A stretch of 33,815 nt of DNA from Dichotomicrobium sp964466965. GTDB taxonomy: Bacteria; Pseudomonadota; Alphaproteobacteria; Rhizobiales; Rhodomicrobiaceae. Below, in pieces: positions 24,341 through 31,693 of the stretch; positions within the stretch are counted from its first letter, which is position 1, and every line of letters begins with the position of its first letter. The stretch is from positions 1 through 33,815 of the forward strand of contig CAYXPZ010000021.1 of the NCBI GenBank assembly GCA_964466965.1, in the 5' to 3' direction. Position numbers and translations under genes: made by a program. The notes under the pieces were generated by a model. That model worked only from the letters and a program-made list of their open reading frames with translations, was not told the DNA's origin and searched no databases.

Positions 24341-25162
24341 ATGCTGTCGCCTGTCCCGCGCCCCTGTTGCAAACTTGATGCGGGCGGGTACGAGGACGTT
24401 CCACTGCAGCCGCATCACGCGCTCAGCAGAGAGCCGCTGGTTGACCTCCATAGCTACGGGCTCACCGGCGAAAACTACTATGGGCGCGCCGACGGCGGGA
24501 ACCCGCCCTACCATCGTCCAATCGCCGGGCATATCAACGGTTTATGGGCGCGACAATCGGTTGCAGAAAAGCTGGTCAACGTCAATCTCGGATTGCAGCG
24601 CTGGGGCCTCCGCCTTTTCATCTGGGATGCTTACCGTCCCGTCGCCTGTCAGCAAGGTTTGTGGGACTTCTTCTGGGCAGGGTTCCGCCGCGATGCCCCC
24701 GGGGCAGATGACGCGGCAATCCGGGCGCGGGTGCTCGAATTCGTTTCCGACCCGTCCCGCTTTGATCCCGACGATCCAGCCACAATCCCCACCCATGCAA
24801 CAGGCGCAGCCGTCGACCTGACGCTGCAGCACCGCGATACCGGCGCGCTCGCCGACCTTGGGGCTGGCTTTGACGAAATGAGTCCGCGTGCGGCAAGCGA
24901 TTATTACGAGCGCGCGCTGGAACGCGGCGAAATCGCCGGCGACGATCCCCGGCTTATAAACAGGCGACTGCTTCACGCCGCAATGCGCGCAGAAGGTTTC
25001 GTCAATTACCCGCCTGAGTTCTGGCATTTCGATTGGGGCAATCAGATGTATGTGCGCAATCTGGCCGCGACGGGGGGTGACGCGCCCGGAGCCGCTTGGT
25101 ATGGCTATATCCGCCCGCCGGAAGGGGACGGCGGCACAAGATCGGAGACCGGGGAGAGATGA
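24341..25162 (+). CDS. VanX/DdpX-type D-alanyl-D-alanine dipeptidase (M15D)
   Basis: A 273-residue zinc dipeptidase related to VanX and DdpX, which hydrolyse D-Ala-D-Ala. The catalytic pieces are in order: WDAYRP with Arg99 (oxyanion), THATGAAVDL with zinc ligands His152 and Asp159, FDEMSPRAASD, NRRLLHAAMRAEGF, and PPEFWHFDWGNQ with catalytic base Glu226 and zinc ligand His229. It is longer than VanX (about 202) at both ends. No signal peptide is seen, so it is probably cytosolic. The start is uncertain: ATG 24341 lacks a ribosome site, while TTG 24320 has AGAAGG 11 nt upstream and TTG 24311 has it too close. Its stop overlaps the next start by 4 nt (ATGA). The neighbouring ligase and MurF-like genes fit a D-Ala-D-Ala-type dipeptide as substrate. 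Confidence 0.88.
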   Translation: MLSPVPRPCCKLDAGGYEDVPLQPHHALSREPLVDLHSYGLTGENYYGRADGGNPPYHRPIAGHINGLWARQSVAEKLVNVNLGLQRWGLRLFIWDAYRPVACQQGLWDFFWAGFRRDAPGADDAAIRARVLEFVSDPSRFDPDDPATIPTHATGAAVDLTLQHRDTGALADLGAGFDEMSPRAASDYYERALERGEIAGDDPRLINRRLLHAAMRAEGFVNYPPEFWHFDWGNQMYVRNLAATGGDAPGAAWYGYIRPPEGDGGTRSETGER

Positions 25163-25956
25163 CCGCGCCGATGACGCACGCCGCGCCGGTGAGCTCAGCA
25201 CCATTTGCATTCGAGGAAATCGGTAAGCCTGCAGACGCGCGCACGCCGCGCTTTGTCTGGGCGCATGGCTGGGGTCAGAGCCGCCGTGCGCTTGCTCCGT
25301 TGGCCGAAGCGCTGTCCGGCCAGGGCACGCATATGCTTTTGGACTTCCCCGGCTTCGGCGAGTCGCCGCCGCCGCCGGAAGCATGGGATACCGGCGATTA
25401 TGCCGATGCGAGCGCAGCGCTTGTGCGCGCGCGGCCGCAGGCCTTCAAGACCATCTGGATTGGGCATTCGTTTGGTTGCCGCGTCGGACTGCAAATCGCC
25501 GCGCGCCACCCCGACGCCGTGGATGGCCTGTTTCTGATTGCCGGCGCCGGTTTACCGCGCCAGCGCGGTCTCGCCGAGCGCGCTCGCTTGAGCGCGCGGG
25601 TGCGCACCTTCAAGGCGCTGAAGCGGGCCGCGCCGATCCTAGGGCTTGACGTGGAACAGCTACGCCAACGCTTCGGCAGCAAGGACTACGCCAGCGCCGG
25701 CGCAATGCGCGACGTCCTGGCGAAAGTGGTTTCAGAAGACCTGAGCGAGGTTGCCCGCACGATCTCGTGCCCGGTCCACCTGGTCTACGGCGAGAACGAC
25801 ACCGAAACGCCCCCGGAAATCGGCGAGCGTCTGTCCCGGCTGATCCCGTGCGCCGAACTCACCATCCTGCCACGCCATGATCACTACTCGGTGCTAGCAG
25901 ACGGCAAGCATCAGGTTTTGAAACGGCTGCGGGACTTTGCGGAGAGAGTGGCATGA
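25159..25956 (+). CDS. Alpha/beta-fold hydrolase
   Basis: A 265-residue serine hydrolase. The oxyanion motif AHGWGQS is at 35-41, DFPGFGESP follows at about 62-70, the nucleophile elbow GHSFG at 102-106 (Ser104), the acid is Asp214 in YGENDTET, and the base is His240 or His242 in LPRHDHYSV. A lid region is near residues 133-195. Substrate is unknown; esters, amides or thioesters are all possible. ATG 25159 overlaps the dipeptidase stop and its own stop overlaps the MurF-like start, each by 4 nt, so the three are very likely translated together and act in one pathway. It has no signal peptide. Confidence 0.87.
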   Translation: MTAPMTHAAPVSSAPFAFEEIGKPADARTPRFVWAHGWGQSRRALAPLAEALSGQGTHMLLDFPGFGESPPPPEAWDTGDYADASAALVRARPQAFKTIWIGHSFGCRVGLQIAARHPDAVDGLFLIAGAGLPRQRGLAERARLSARVRTFKALKRAAPILGLDVEQLRQRFGSKDYASAGAMRDVLAKVVSEDLSEVARTISCPVHLVYGENDTETPPEIGERLSRLIPCAELTILPRHDHYSVLADGKHQVLKRLRDFAERVA

Positions 25957-27557
25957 CGTGGTTAGGGGGAGTGGTTACGGCAGTTGCGTTCCTGGGGTTC
26001 GCGCTGCGGCGGCTGCGGCGCTATCTGCACATCTACCAGCAGGAGGAGTACGACTCGGGTCGCTTCCTGCGCTGGCTATTCCGCAGCTTCGCATTCGACA
26101 AGCGCGTGGCGCTGGCGATCGCCATTGTCGGTGTGGCGATCGGGCTGACCGGATCGACCGCGCCGGCTGTCTGGCAGGGTGCGCTGGCGGGCGTGTTCAT
26201 CCTCGCGGCTGCGCTGGAAAACGACCCGCGCAAACACGCCAAGAAGAAGCTGGCGATGACCAAGAGGGCGCAACGCATCTACTGGACGGCGTTCGGGTTA
26301 TGTGTCGCCACCAGCGCCGCAGCGGCGGTCGCGCCCGCCCCGTTGTGGTGGCTCGCGCCGCTATGGGCCATTCCGTTCACACTGGTTGTCGGCAACCTGC
26401 TGCTCATGCCGCTGGAAAGCCGCACCCAACGCAAGCTCTGGAACGAGGCCCATACCAAGCTGGGGCGCCTGCGCCCCACTGTCATCGGCATCACCGGCTC
26501 GTTCGGCAAGACCTCCGTCAAGCACATTCTGGGGCATATTCTCAGCATGCATGCGCGCACCCTTTATACACCGGGCAGCGTCAACACCGTCATGGGCAAC
26601 ACACGGATCATTCGCGAGCAGCTCAAGCCCGGCACACGCTTCTTTCTCGCCGAAATGGGCGCTTATGGCATTGGCTCGATCAAGCGGCTTTGCGATCTAA
26701 CGCCACCGGACCTTGGCGTGCTGACCACAATTGGCGAGGCGCATTACGAGCGCTTCAAGTCGCTCGAAACGGTGGCGCAGGCCAAGTTCGAGCTGTGTCA
26801 GGCGGTGGTCGCCAAGGACGGCAAGATCGTCGTCGGCGAAGAGGTGCTCGCTCAGGACTACGCCGTCGATTACATGAACACGCATCGGGATCATTTCGTC
26901 ATCTGCGGCGAAGGCGAGTTCGCAGACCTGAAAATCCTGAAGGTGGAGCAGACAAAGGACGGTCTGAAGGTCAAGGTCACGTGGCCGGAGATGTTCGGCG
27001 ATGACGCATTCGAACTGTCGGCGCCGCTCTACGGGCTACATCACGGCGCGAACATGGCGCTGGCGTTTGGCGCGGCGATCCTGGCTGGGGTGCCGGCCAA
27101 GAAGGCGATTGCAGCGATGGCCAGCGTGCCTCAGATCGAGCACCGGCTGGAGGTCAAGCCGCAGGGTGACGGCAGCATCCTGATCGACGATGCCTACAAC
27201 TCCAATCCGTCAGGCTTCGCCGCCGCTTTGGAACTGACCCACACGCTCGGTAACGGCCGAGGCCGGCGCATCCTCATCACCCCGGGGATGGCGGAATTGG
27301 GCGAGCGCCATGCCGAGGCGCATGCTGAGCTCGGCCTGAAGGCGGCGCAATGCATTGACGTTGCGCTCGTGGTCCGTCCTGACCGCATTCCGACCTTTGT
27401 GGATACATTTGAGCGACGCGCGGCAACTGGCCGGCTGGTCAAACTCGACAGCTTTGCGCAGGCCGAAGATTGGCTCAAACGCAACGTCAAAGAAGATGAT
27501 GTTGTCCTGATCGAGAACGATCTTCCGGATATCCTTGAGCGGGATTTCCGCGTCTGA
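25953..27557 (+). CDS. Membrane-anchored MurF-like Mur ligase
   Basis: A 534-residue Mur ligase fused to a membrane domain. Residues 1-155 hold about five hydrophobic segments (near 5-19, 52-68, 72-88, 110-128, 132-153) instead of the UDP-MurNAc-binding domain of MurF. The ATPase domain follows: GITGSFGKTSVK at 179-190 (P-loop), AEMGAYGIGSIKRL, TIGEAHYERF, and Lys278 in QAKFE at the place of the carbamylated Lys. Then HHGANMALAFGAA (363-375), EHRLE (396-400) and DDAYNSNPSGF (412-422), the last being a MurF mark for the dipeptide-binding C-domain. MurF adds D-Ala-D-Ala to UDP-MurNAc-tripeptide; here the acceptor is probably membrane-bound or different. It overlaps the hydrolase gene by 4 nt. 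Confidence 0.85.
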   Translation: MTWLGGVVTAVAFLGFALRRLRRYLHIYQQEEYDSGRFLRWLFRSFAFDKRVALAIAIVGVAIGLTGSTAPAVWQGALAGVFILAAALENDPRKHAKKKLAMTKRAQRIYWTAFGLCVATSAAAAVAPAPLWWLAPLWAIPFTLVVGNLLLMPLESRTQRKLWNEAHTKLGRLRPTVIGITGSFGKTSVKHILGHILSMHARTLYTPGSVNTVMGNTRIIREQLKPGTRFFLAEMGAYGIGSIKRLCDLTPPDLGVLTTIGEAHYERFKSLETVAQAKFELCQAVVAKDGKIVVGEEVLAQDYAVDYMNTHRDHFVICGEGEFADLKILKVEQTKDGLKVKVTWPEMFGDDAFELSAPLYGLHHGANMALAFGAAILAGVPAKKAIAAMASVPQIEHRLEVKPQGDGSILIDDAYNSNPSGFAAALELTHTLGNGRGRRILITPGMAELGERHAEAHAELGLKAAQCIDVALVVRPDRIPTFVDTFERRAATGRLVKLDSFAQAEDWLKRNVKEDDVVLIENDLPDILERDFRV

Positions 27558-27566
27558 CGTTAGACG

Positions 27567-27887
27567 TCACATGCGCCCGACCCGCGCCATGACCTCGCGC
27601 GGTATTCTGTATTGCTCAATTGTACGTTTTTCATCGCGGAAACCTGAGAGCTCATGCTGGATGAGAAGCGCCCAGACCTCGCGCGCGGCTGCGTCAAGCA
27701 ATGCGCTTCTGTCTGCGCCCGGTCCTTCGCGCGCATCATGCGCCCGGATGGCTTCGAGCGCGGCTTCCACCCGCCGCCCGGCGCGGCTCAGCGATGCCGC
27801 CTTTTCCTCCAGGATTTCGTTATCGACCTGCTCGGCCGCGGCCTCGCGCAGCGCGGACGCCTTTTTCGATGCGGGTAGCCGATACAC
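27567..27887 (-). CDS. DUF6665-type small protein
   Basis: A 106-residue, mostly helical, cytosolic protein. The C-terminal LIQHELSGFRDEKRTIEQYRIPREVMARVG matches the family I recall as DUF6665 (a G-x-RD...YRxPxEV motif) in alphaproteobacteria; the N-terminal half is rich in Ala and Glu and likely coiled. Function is not known. It ends 9 nt from the convergent MurF-like stop and lies downstream of the DUF2237 gene. Confidence 0.65.
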   Translation of the reverse strand: MYRLPASKKASALREAAAEQVDNEILEEKAASLSRAGRRVEAALEAIRAHDAREGPGADRSALLDAAAREVWALLIQHELSGFRDEKRTIEQYRIPREVMARVGRM

Positions 27888-27905
27888 CGGGCGTCTCCGC
27901 GATAC

Positions 27906-28283
27906 TCAGCTCAGGTCAATCGCGTAGCGCTTGAGGTCTTCCAGCGGCACTATCTCCAGCGCCGCTTCATTCGTGGCCGAAAGTACCACACGCGGCGCCA
28001 CGCCAGCGTCAAGCGCTTGCTTCCAGCGCGCGGCGCATAGGCACCAGCGGTCGCCCGCCTTGAGGCCCGGAAAGCCATAGGCCGGGATCGGCGTGGACAG
28101 ATCGTTCCCGACCGATTTGGAATACGCCAGGAATTCATCGCTCAACAGTGCGCAAATTGTATGCGAGCCGACATCTTCCGGCCCGGTGTCGCAACACCCG
28201 TTCCGGAAAAAGCCGGTCACGGGCGCGTCGGAGCATGATGAAATCGGTTCGCCGAATACGTTTTTCTGTTTGTCATCGCTCAT
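27906..28283 (-). CDS. DUF2237 family protein
   Basis: A 125-residue protein whose sequence follows the DUF2237 pattern closely: NVFGEPISSCSDAPVTGFFR, NGCCDTGPEDVGSHTICA, FLAYSKSVGNDLSTP, GFPGLKAGDRWCLCAARW and a closing GVAPRVVL. Several conserved Cys residues (CSD, GCC, WCLC) suggest metal binding or redox sensitivity. No function is established to my knowledge. ATG 28283 has AGGAA just upstream; the 28-codon in-frame extension overlaps hspQ and is discarded. It lies 34 nt after hspQ on the same strand. Confidence 0.85.
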   Translation of the reverse strand: MSDDKQKNVFGEPISSCSDAPVTGFFRNGCCDTGPEDVGSHTICALLSDEFLAYSKSVGNDLSTPIPAYGFPGLKAGDRWCLCAARWKQALDAGVAPRVVLSATNEAALEIVPLEDLKRYAIDLS

Positions 28284-28317
28284 GAATGATTCCTGGCTCA
28301 ACCCACTGTTGATCGCG

Positions 28318-28650
28318 TCAATGGTCCTGACTATAGCGGACCCGATACACCCCGTTTTCCAAATCATCGAAGAATTCCATCACTTGCGGATGCCGGACCG
28401 GTTCGCCGCTGTCGTCGGGCAACAGGTTTTGCTCGGACACGTAAGCGATGTATTCGGTCTCCGCATTCTCCGCCAGCAAATGGTAGTAGGGCTGATCTTT
28501 CGCCGGGCGGATCTCCGGCGGGATCGACAACCACCATTCTTCGTCATTATCGAATTCTGGATCAATATCAAAGATCACGCCCCGAAAGGGATAGAACCGA
28601 TGACGGACAATTTGACCCAACTGAAATTTCGCGGTTCTGATTTTTTCCAT
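28318..28650 (-). CDS. hspQ: Heat shock protein HspQ
   Basis: A 110-residue HspQ/YccV protein (hemimethylated-DNA-binding-like fold). It begins with KFQLGQIVRHRFYPFRGVIFDIDPEF and continues QPYYHLLAENAETEYIAYVSEQNLLPD, both typical. In Escherichia coli HspQ is a specificity-enhancing factor for the Lon protease; in alphaproteobacteria the role is inferred. An AGGAA lies 9 nt before ATG 28650. It follows the malyl-CoA lyase gene by 40 nt on the same strand. Confidence 0.92.
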   Translation of the reverse strand: MEKIRTAKFQLGQIVRHRFYPFRGVIFDIDPEFDNDEEWWLSIPPEIRPAKDQPYYHLLAENAETEYIAYVSEQNLLPDDSGEPVRHPQVMEFFDDLENGVYRVRYSQDH

Positions 28651-28690
28651 CGATCGATCTTCCTACGCAAGGCCCGGGCAAAGTACCGGC

Positions 28691-29740
28691 TCATAAATCA
28701 TAAACCGTGGCCATTTCCGGGTCTTTCGCCACGACGATCCTGGCGAGATCGACAATGACCTTAGCGTGTTTCCATGCCGCGTCGTCCTGCATTTTGCCGT
28801 CGACCATCGCCGCGCCTGAGCCGTCTGGCATCGCGTCGATAATCCGCTTTGCAAATGCGACGTCCCCGGGATCGGGGCTGAACACCCGCTTGGCAATGTC
28901 GATCTGGCTGGGATGCAAGGACCAGGCCCCGACACATCCCTGCACGAAGGCGCTGCGGAACTGGGCTTCACACCCTTGTGGATCAGAGAAATCGTCAAAG
29001 GGACCATAGAACGGTTTGAGATCATACATGGCGCACGCATCAACCATCCGCCGGATCGTAGAATGCCAGAGATCTTGCTGATGGATCGGCCTCTGCTGGT
29101 CGTCTTGCGGATCGCCGAGCACACCATACACCGGATCCCCGCCGGAAATCCGCGTGGTCTTCATCTGCCGCGAGGCGGCCAGATCGGCAGGGCCAAGGCT
29201 CATCCCGTGCATGCGCGGACTCGCCCCGGCGATGCTTGCGACATTGTTAACGCCTTCGGCCGTTTCAAGGATGGCGTGGATCAGGATCGGATGCGAGACA
29301 TTGTACTTCGCCTCAAGCTGCGCCAGCAGTTGATCGAGGTAATAGATATCCCATGGTCCCTCGACCTTGGGCAACATAATGACGTCCAGCTTATCGCCCG
29401 CCGCGGCCACGATTTCACAGACGTCATCAAGCGCCCACGGGCTATTCAACCCATTGATCCGCGTCCAAAGACCGGTATCGCCGTAGTCATGCGCCCGGGC
29501 CATGTCGATGAAGCCGTAGCGCGCTGACTCCTTTGATTCCGGGGGCACGGCATCTTCGAGATTGCCGAGGATGACGTCGACCTGCGGAATCATCTCGGCG
29601 ATGCGGGCGCGCACCTTGTCCACGTGCGGCGGCACGAAATGGATCATGCGCTCCAGCCGGACGGGTTTCTCACGCCATGGGGTGGGCGCTCCGGAAGCCA
29701 GCGGCGCGTAAAACTTCGCCGGCGTGCGTGCCTGCGCCAT
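28691..29740 (-). CDS. mcl: Malyl-CoA lyase (HpcH/HpaI family), Chloroflexus-like
   Basis: A 349-residue CoA-ester lyase that splits malyl-CoA or methylmalyl-CoA to acetyl-/propionyl-CoA and glyoxylate. TIM-barrel marks: ILGNLEDAVP (57-66), Arg94 in TRINGLNSPW, VIMLPKVEGPWD (120-131), and the magnesium ligands Glu159 in AILET and Asp186 in SLGPADLA. Length and wording (RMHGMSLGPADLAAS, AMPDGSGAAM) resemble, from memory, the 348-residue Chloroflexus aurantiacus enzyme more than the roughly 320-residue Rhodobacter Mcl1. This fits the ethylmalonyl-CoA pathway, or the 3-hydroxypropionate bicycle, together with MeaB upstream in the window. The start has GGGAG before ATG 29740. Confidence 0.87.
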   Translation of the reverse strand: MAQARTPAKFYAPLASGAPTPWREKPVRLERMIHFVPPHVDKVRARIAEMIPQVDVILGNLEDAVPPESKESARYGFIDMARAHDYGDTGLWTRINGLNSPWALDDVCEIVAAAGDKLDVIMLPKVEGPWDIYYLDQLLAQLEAKYNVSHPILIHAILETAEGVNNVASIAGASPRMHGMSLGPADLAASRQMKTTRISGGDPVYGVLGDPQDDQQRPIHQQDLWHSTIRRMVDACAMYDLKPFYGPFDDFSDPQGCEAQFRSAFVQGCVGAWSLHPSQIDIAKRVFSPDPGDVAFAKRIIDAMPDGSGAAMVDGKMQDDAAWKHAKVIVDLARIVVAKDPEMATVYDL

Positions 29741-29783
29741 TTTGTCGCTCCCGTTGGCTTGCGTTCAGTGGCCGCGCGCTGAC

Positions 29784-30671
29784 TTAGCTATAGCGGCGGT
29801 TCGACCACATCCACTGCTCGGGATGCTCGCGGATCCACGCCTCGAACTGCGCTTGTATCCGTTCGACGATCCAGCGAATGTCTGCGTCCTGATTGTCCGT
29901 GCGGGGGACTTTCAGTTCTTTGACCAGCACGCGAAACTGTGAACCTGTCCCGACACGGATACACTTGGCAAGCCAGATCCGCGTGCCAAGACGCCGCGCC
30001 AGCATCGCCGGAACGACATTGGACCGGGCCGGATAGCCGAAGAACGGCACCGCAATCCCGCGGCGGTCATACAAATCGGCAAGAAATCCGAGCCGGCCGC
30101 CCTTGCGCACATAGCTGCCAATGATACGGGCTGTCGCATGCCCCGATCCAGCGCCCCGGGCGAACAACCCGCCAGGGTAGAGCTGGTCGCGCTGCGACCG
30201 TAAATACAGGTCGATGTAGGGATTGTCCACAAGCCGGTAGACTGCAGCCGGCTTGGCCTCCGCGCGCGTCAGCGGGAGCATCGCCAGCTCCCAATTGCCC
30301 ATGTGCAGAGACACGCCGATCGCTGGCCCCATACGGCCGCGATATCGCTCCATCAGTTGCGGATTTTCCACCTGGACTCGCTCAGGCTGATCAAGGATCT
30401 CGTCGAGCCGCATGGTCTCGGCCATGACCCGCCCGATATTGCCCCACATGGCCCGCGCGATCTGTTCGCGCTCTTCCGGCGATTTATATGGAAATGCCGT
30501 TTCCAGATTTTCCAGCGCGCGCTGGTGGCGGCGTGTCCTTGGCGCGATGGCTGTCCAGACTTTTGCGGACCACGATGTCGCAGTGTCTAGCGGCAATAAG
30601 CGCACAACTGCGATAACGCCGCGCAGCAGCAAGTACTCGGCGAAATAGCGGGCCTTGAGCAATGGGGACAT
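29784..30671 (-). CDS. LpxL/HtrB-type lipid A acyltransferase family protein
   Basis: A 295-residue membrane-associated acyltransferase of the LpxL/LpxM group, which adds secondary acyl chains to lipid A precursors. The catalytic H-x4-E variant is SLHMGNWE (His123 to Glu128), and GFLADLYDRRGIAVPFFG is the second family block; RALENLETAFP near residues 51-61 is also typical. An N-terminal hydrophobic helix (about 12-27) anchors it. The start is ATG 30671, or GTG 30683; neither has a clear ribosome site. The exact acyl donor cannot be told. It is 43 nt upstream of the malyl-CoA lyase gene on the same strand. Confidence 0.88.
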   Translation of the reverse strand: MSPLLKARYFAEYLLLRGVIAVVRLLPLDTATSWSAKVWTAIAPRTRRHQRALENLETAFPYKSPEEREQIARAMWGNIGRVMAETMRLDEILDQPERVQVENPQLMERYRGRMGPAIGVSLHMGNWELAMLPLTRAEAKPAAVYRLVDNPYIDLYLRSQRDQLYPGGLFARGAGSGHATARIIGSYVRKGGRLGFLADLYDRRGIAVPFFGYPARSNVVPAMLARRLGTRIWLAKCIRVGTGSQFRVLVKELKVPRTDNQDADIRWIVERIQAQFEAWIREHPEQWMWSNRRYS

Positions 30672-30756
30672 GACGCGGGACACAAATGCGGGGAAGATTG
30701 ACTTCAGAGCTTTGTTGTTGCCCTGAAAGCAGCGGTTACGTCAAGCACCTCGCGGC

Positions 30757-31365
30757 CTATTCCAGCGGGCGGCGCGCGCGGATTGCCGCAGCCAAGGTGC
30801 CGTCGTCGAGATAATCCAGCTCACCCCCTACCGGCACCCCATGGGCGAGGACAGAAACGATTATGCCGGCGCGCTCGATCCTCTCGGTGATGTAATGGGC
30901 TGTGCTCTGGCCCTCGACGGTCGCGTTCAGCGCGAGGAGAACCTCGCGGATATCTCCGGTGGACACGCGTGCGATCAGCCCGGCGATGTTAAGGTCCTCC
31001 GGGCCGATGCCGTCCAGCGGCGACAGCACCCCGCCGAGCACGTGATAGCGCGCGTTGATCGCCTTGGCGCGCTCCAGGGCCCAGAGATCGCCGACCTCCT
31101 CGACGACGCAGACCACACGCGCGTCGCGCCGCGGATCGCTGCAGATCGCGCACGGGCTTACGGTGTCGATATTTCCGCACGTCTCGCACGTCACAATCTT
31201 CTCGGCCGCATCGCTCATCGCGGCGGCCAGCGGGGCCAGCAAGTTGTCAGGTTTCTTGAGCAGATGCAGGGCAGCGCGGCGCGCCGAACGCGGCCCCAGA
31301 CCTGGCAGCCGCGCCAGCAGCTTGATGAGCTGGTCGATTTCCGGCCCAACGGCGGGATGGTCCAT
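30757..31365 (-). CDS. recR: Recombination mediator RecR
   Basis: A 202-residue protein of the RecFOR repair pathway that helps load RecA at gapped DNA. It has the N-terminal helix-hairpin-helix (LARLPGLGPRSARRAALHLL), a four-cysteine zinc finger (Cys60, 63, 72, 75), and the Toprim domain starting VVCVVEEVGDLWALE. The C-terminal VPVGGELDYLDDGTLAAAIRARRP is standard. It lies 10 nt after ybaB, in the usual dnaX-ybaB-recR order. Confidence 0.97.
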   Translation of the reverse strand: MDHPAVGPEIDQLIKLLARLPGLGPRSARRAALHLLKKPDNLLAPLAAAMSDAAEKIVTCETCGNIDTVSPCAICSDPRRDARVVCVVEEVGDLWALERAKAINARYHVLGGVLSPLDGIGPEDLNIAGLIARVSTGDIREVLLALNATVEGQSTAHYITERIERAGIIVSVLAHGVPVGGELDYLDDGTLAAAIRARRPLE

Positions 31366-31375
31366 CCGGCGCCGC

Positions 31376-31693
31376 CTACAGCTTCAGCCCCGGTGGCAGC
31401 GGCAGACCGCCGGTCACGTCCTTCATCTTCTCCTGGAGGGCCTCTTCCATCTTCGCCTTGGCGTCGGCGTGCGCGGCAACAATCAGGTCCTCGAGGATTT
31501 CCGTCTCGTCCGCCTTCATCAAGCTCGGATCGACGCTGACGCTGCGCATCTCGCCCTTGCCGTTAAGCGTCACAGTCACCAGCCCCGCGCCGGCTGTGCC
31601 GTCACGCGTGAGCTGCTCAATCTCCGCCTGCATTTCGGCCATTTTGCTTTGCAGCTCCCTGGCCTGCTTCATCATGTTCATAAAGTCTTTCAT
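31376..31693 (-). CDS. ybaB: YbaB/EbfC nucleoid-associated protein
   Basis: A 105-residue small DNA-binding protein of the YbaB/EbfC family, acting in nucleoid organisation. It begins MKDFMNMMKQARELQSKMAEMQ and has the GAGLVTVTLNGKGEMRSVSVDPSL core strands. A GAGG stands 6 nt before ATG 31693. The start lies 77 nt inside the dnaX frame, so it should be translationally linked to dnaX. Length is normal. Confidence 0.95.
   Translation of the reverse strand: MKDFMNMMKQARELQSKMAEMQAEIEQLTRDGTAGAGLVTVTLNGKGEMRSVSVDPSLMKADETEILEDLIVAAHADAKAKMEEALQEKMKDVTGGLPLPPGLKL

Noticed and set aside
24542..25384. 280-codon minus-strand frame
   Set aside because: Antisense to the dipeptidase and hydrolase genes; no motifs.
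25937..27004. 355-codon plus-strand frame in another phase
   Set aside because: Overlaps the MurF-like gene, which has all expected motifs; the alternative frame is Gly/Arg/His-rich without a domain.
27558..27566. Hairpin CGTCT/AGACG at the MurF-like and DUF6665 convergent ends
   Set aside because: Only 5 bp with no T run on either side; not strong enough to call a terminator.
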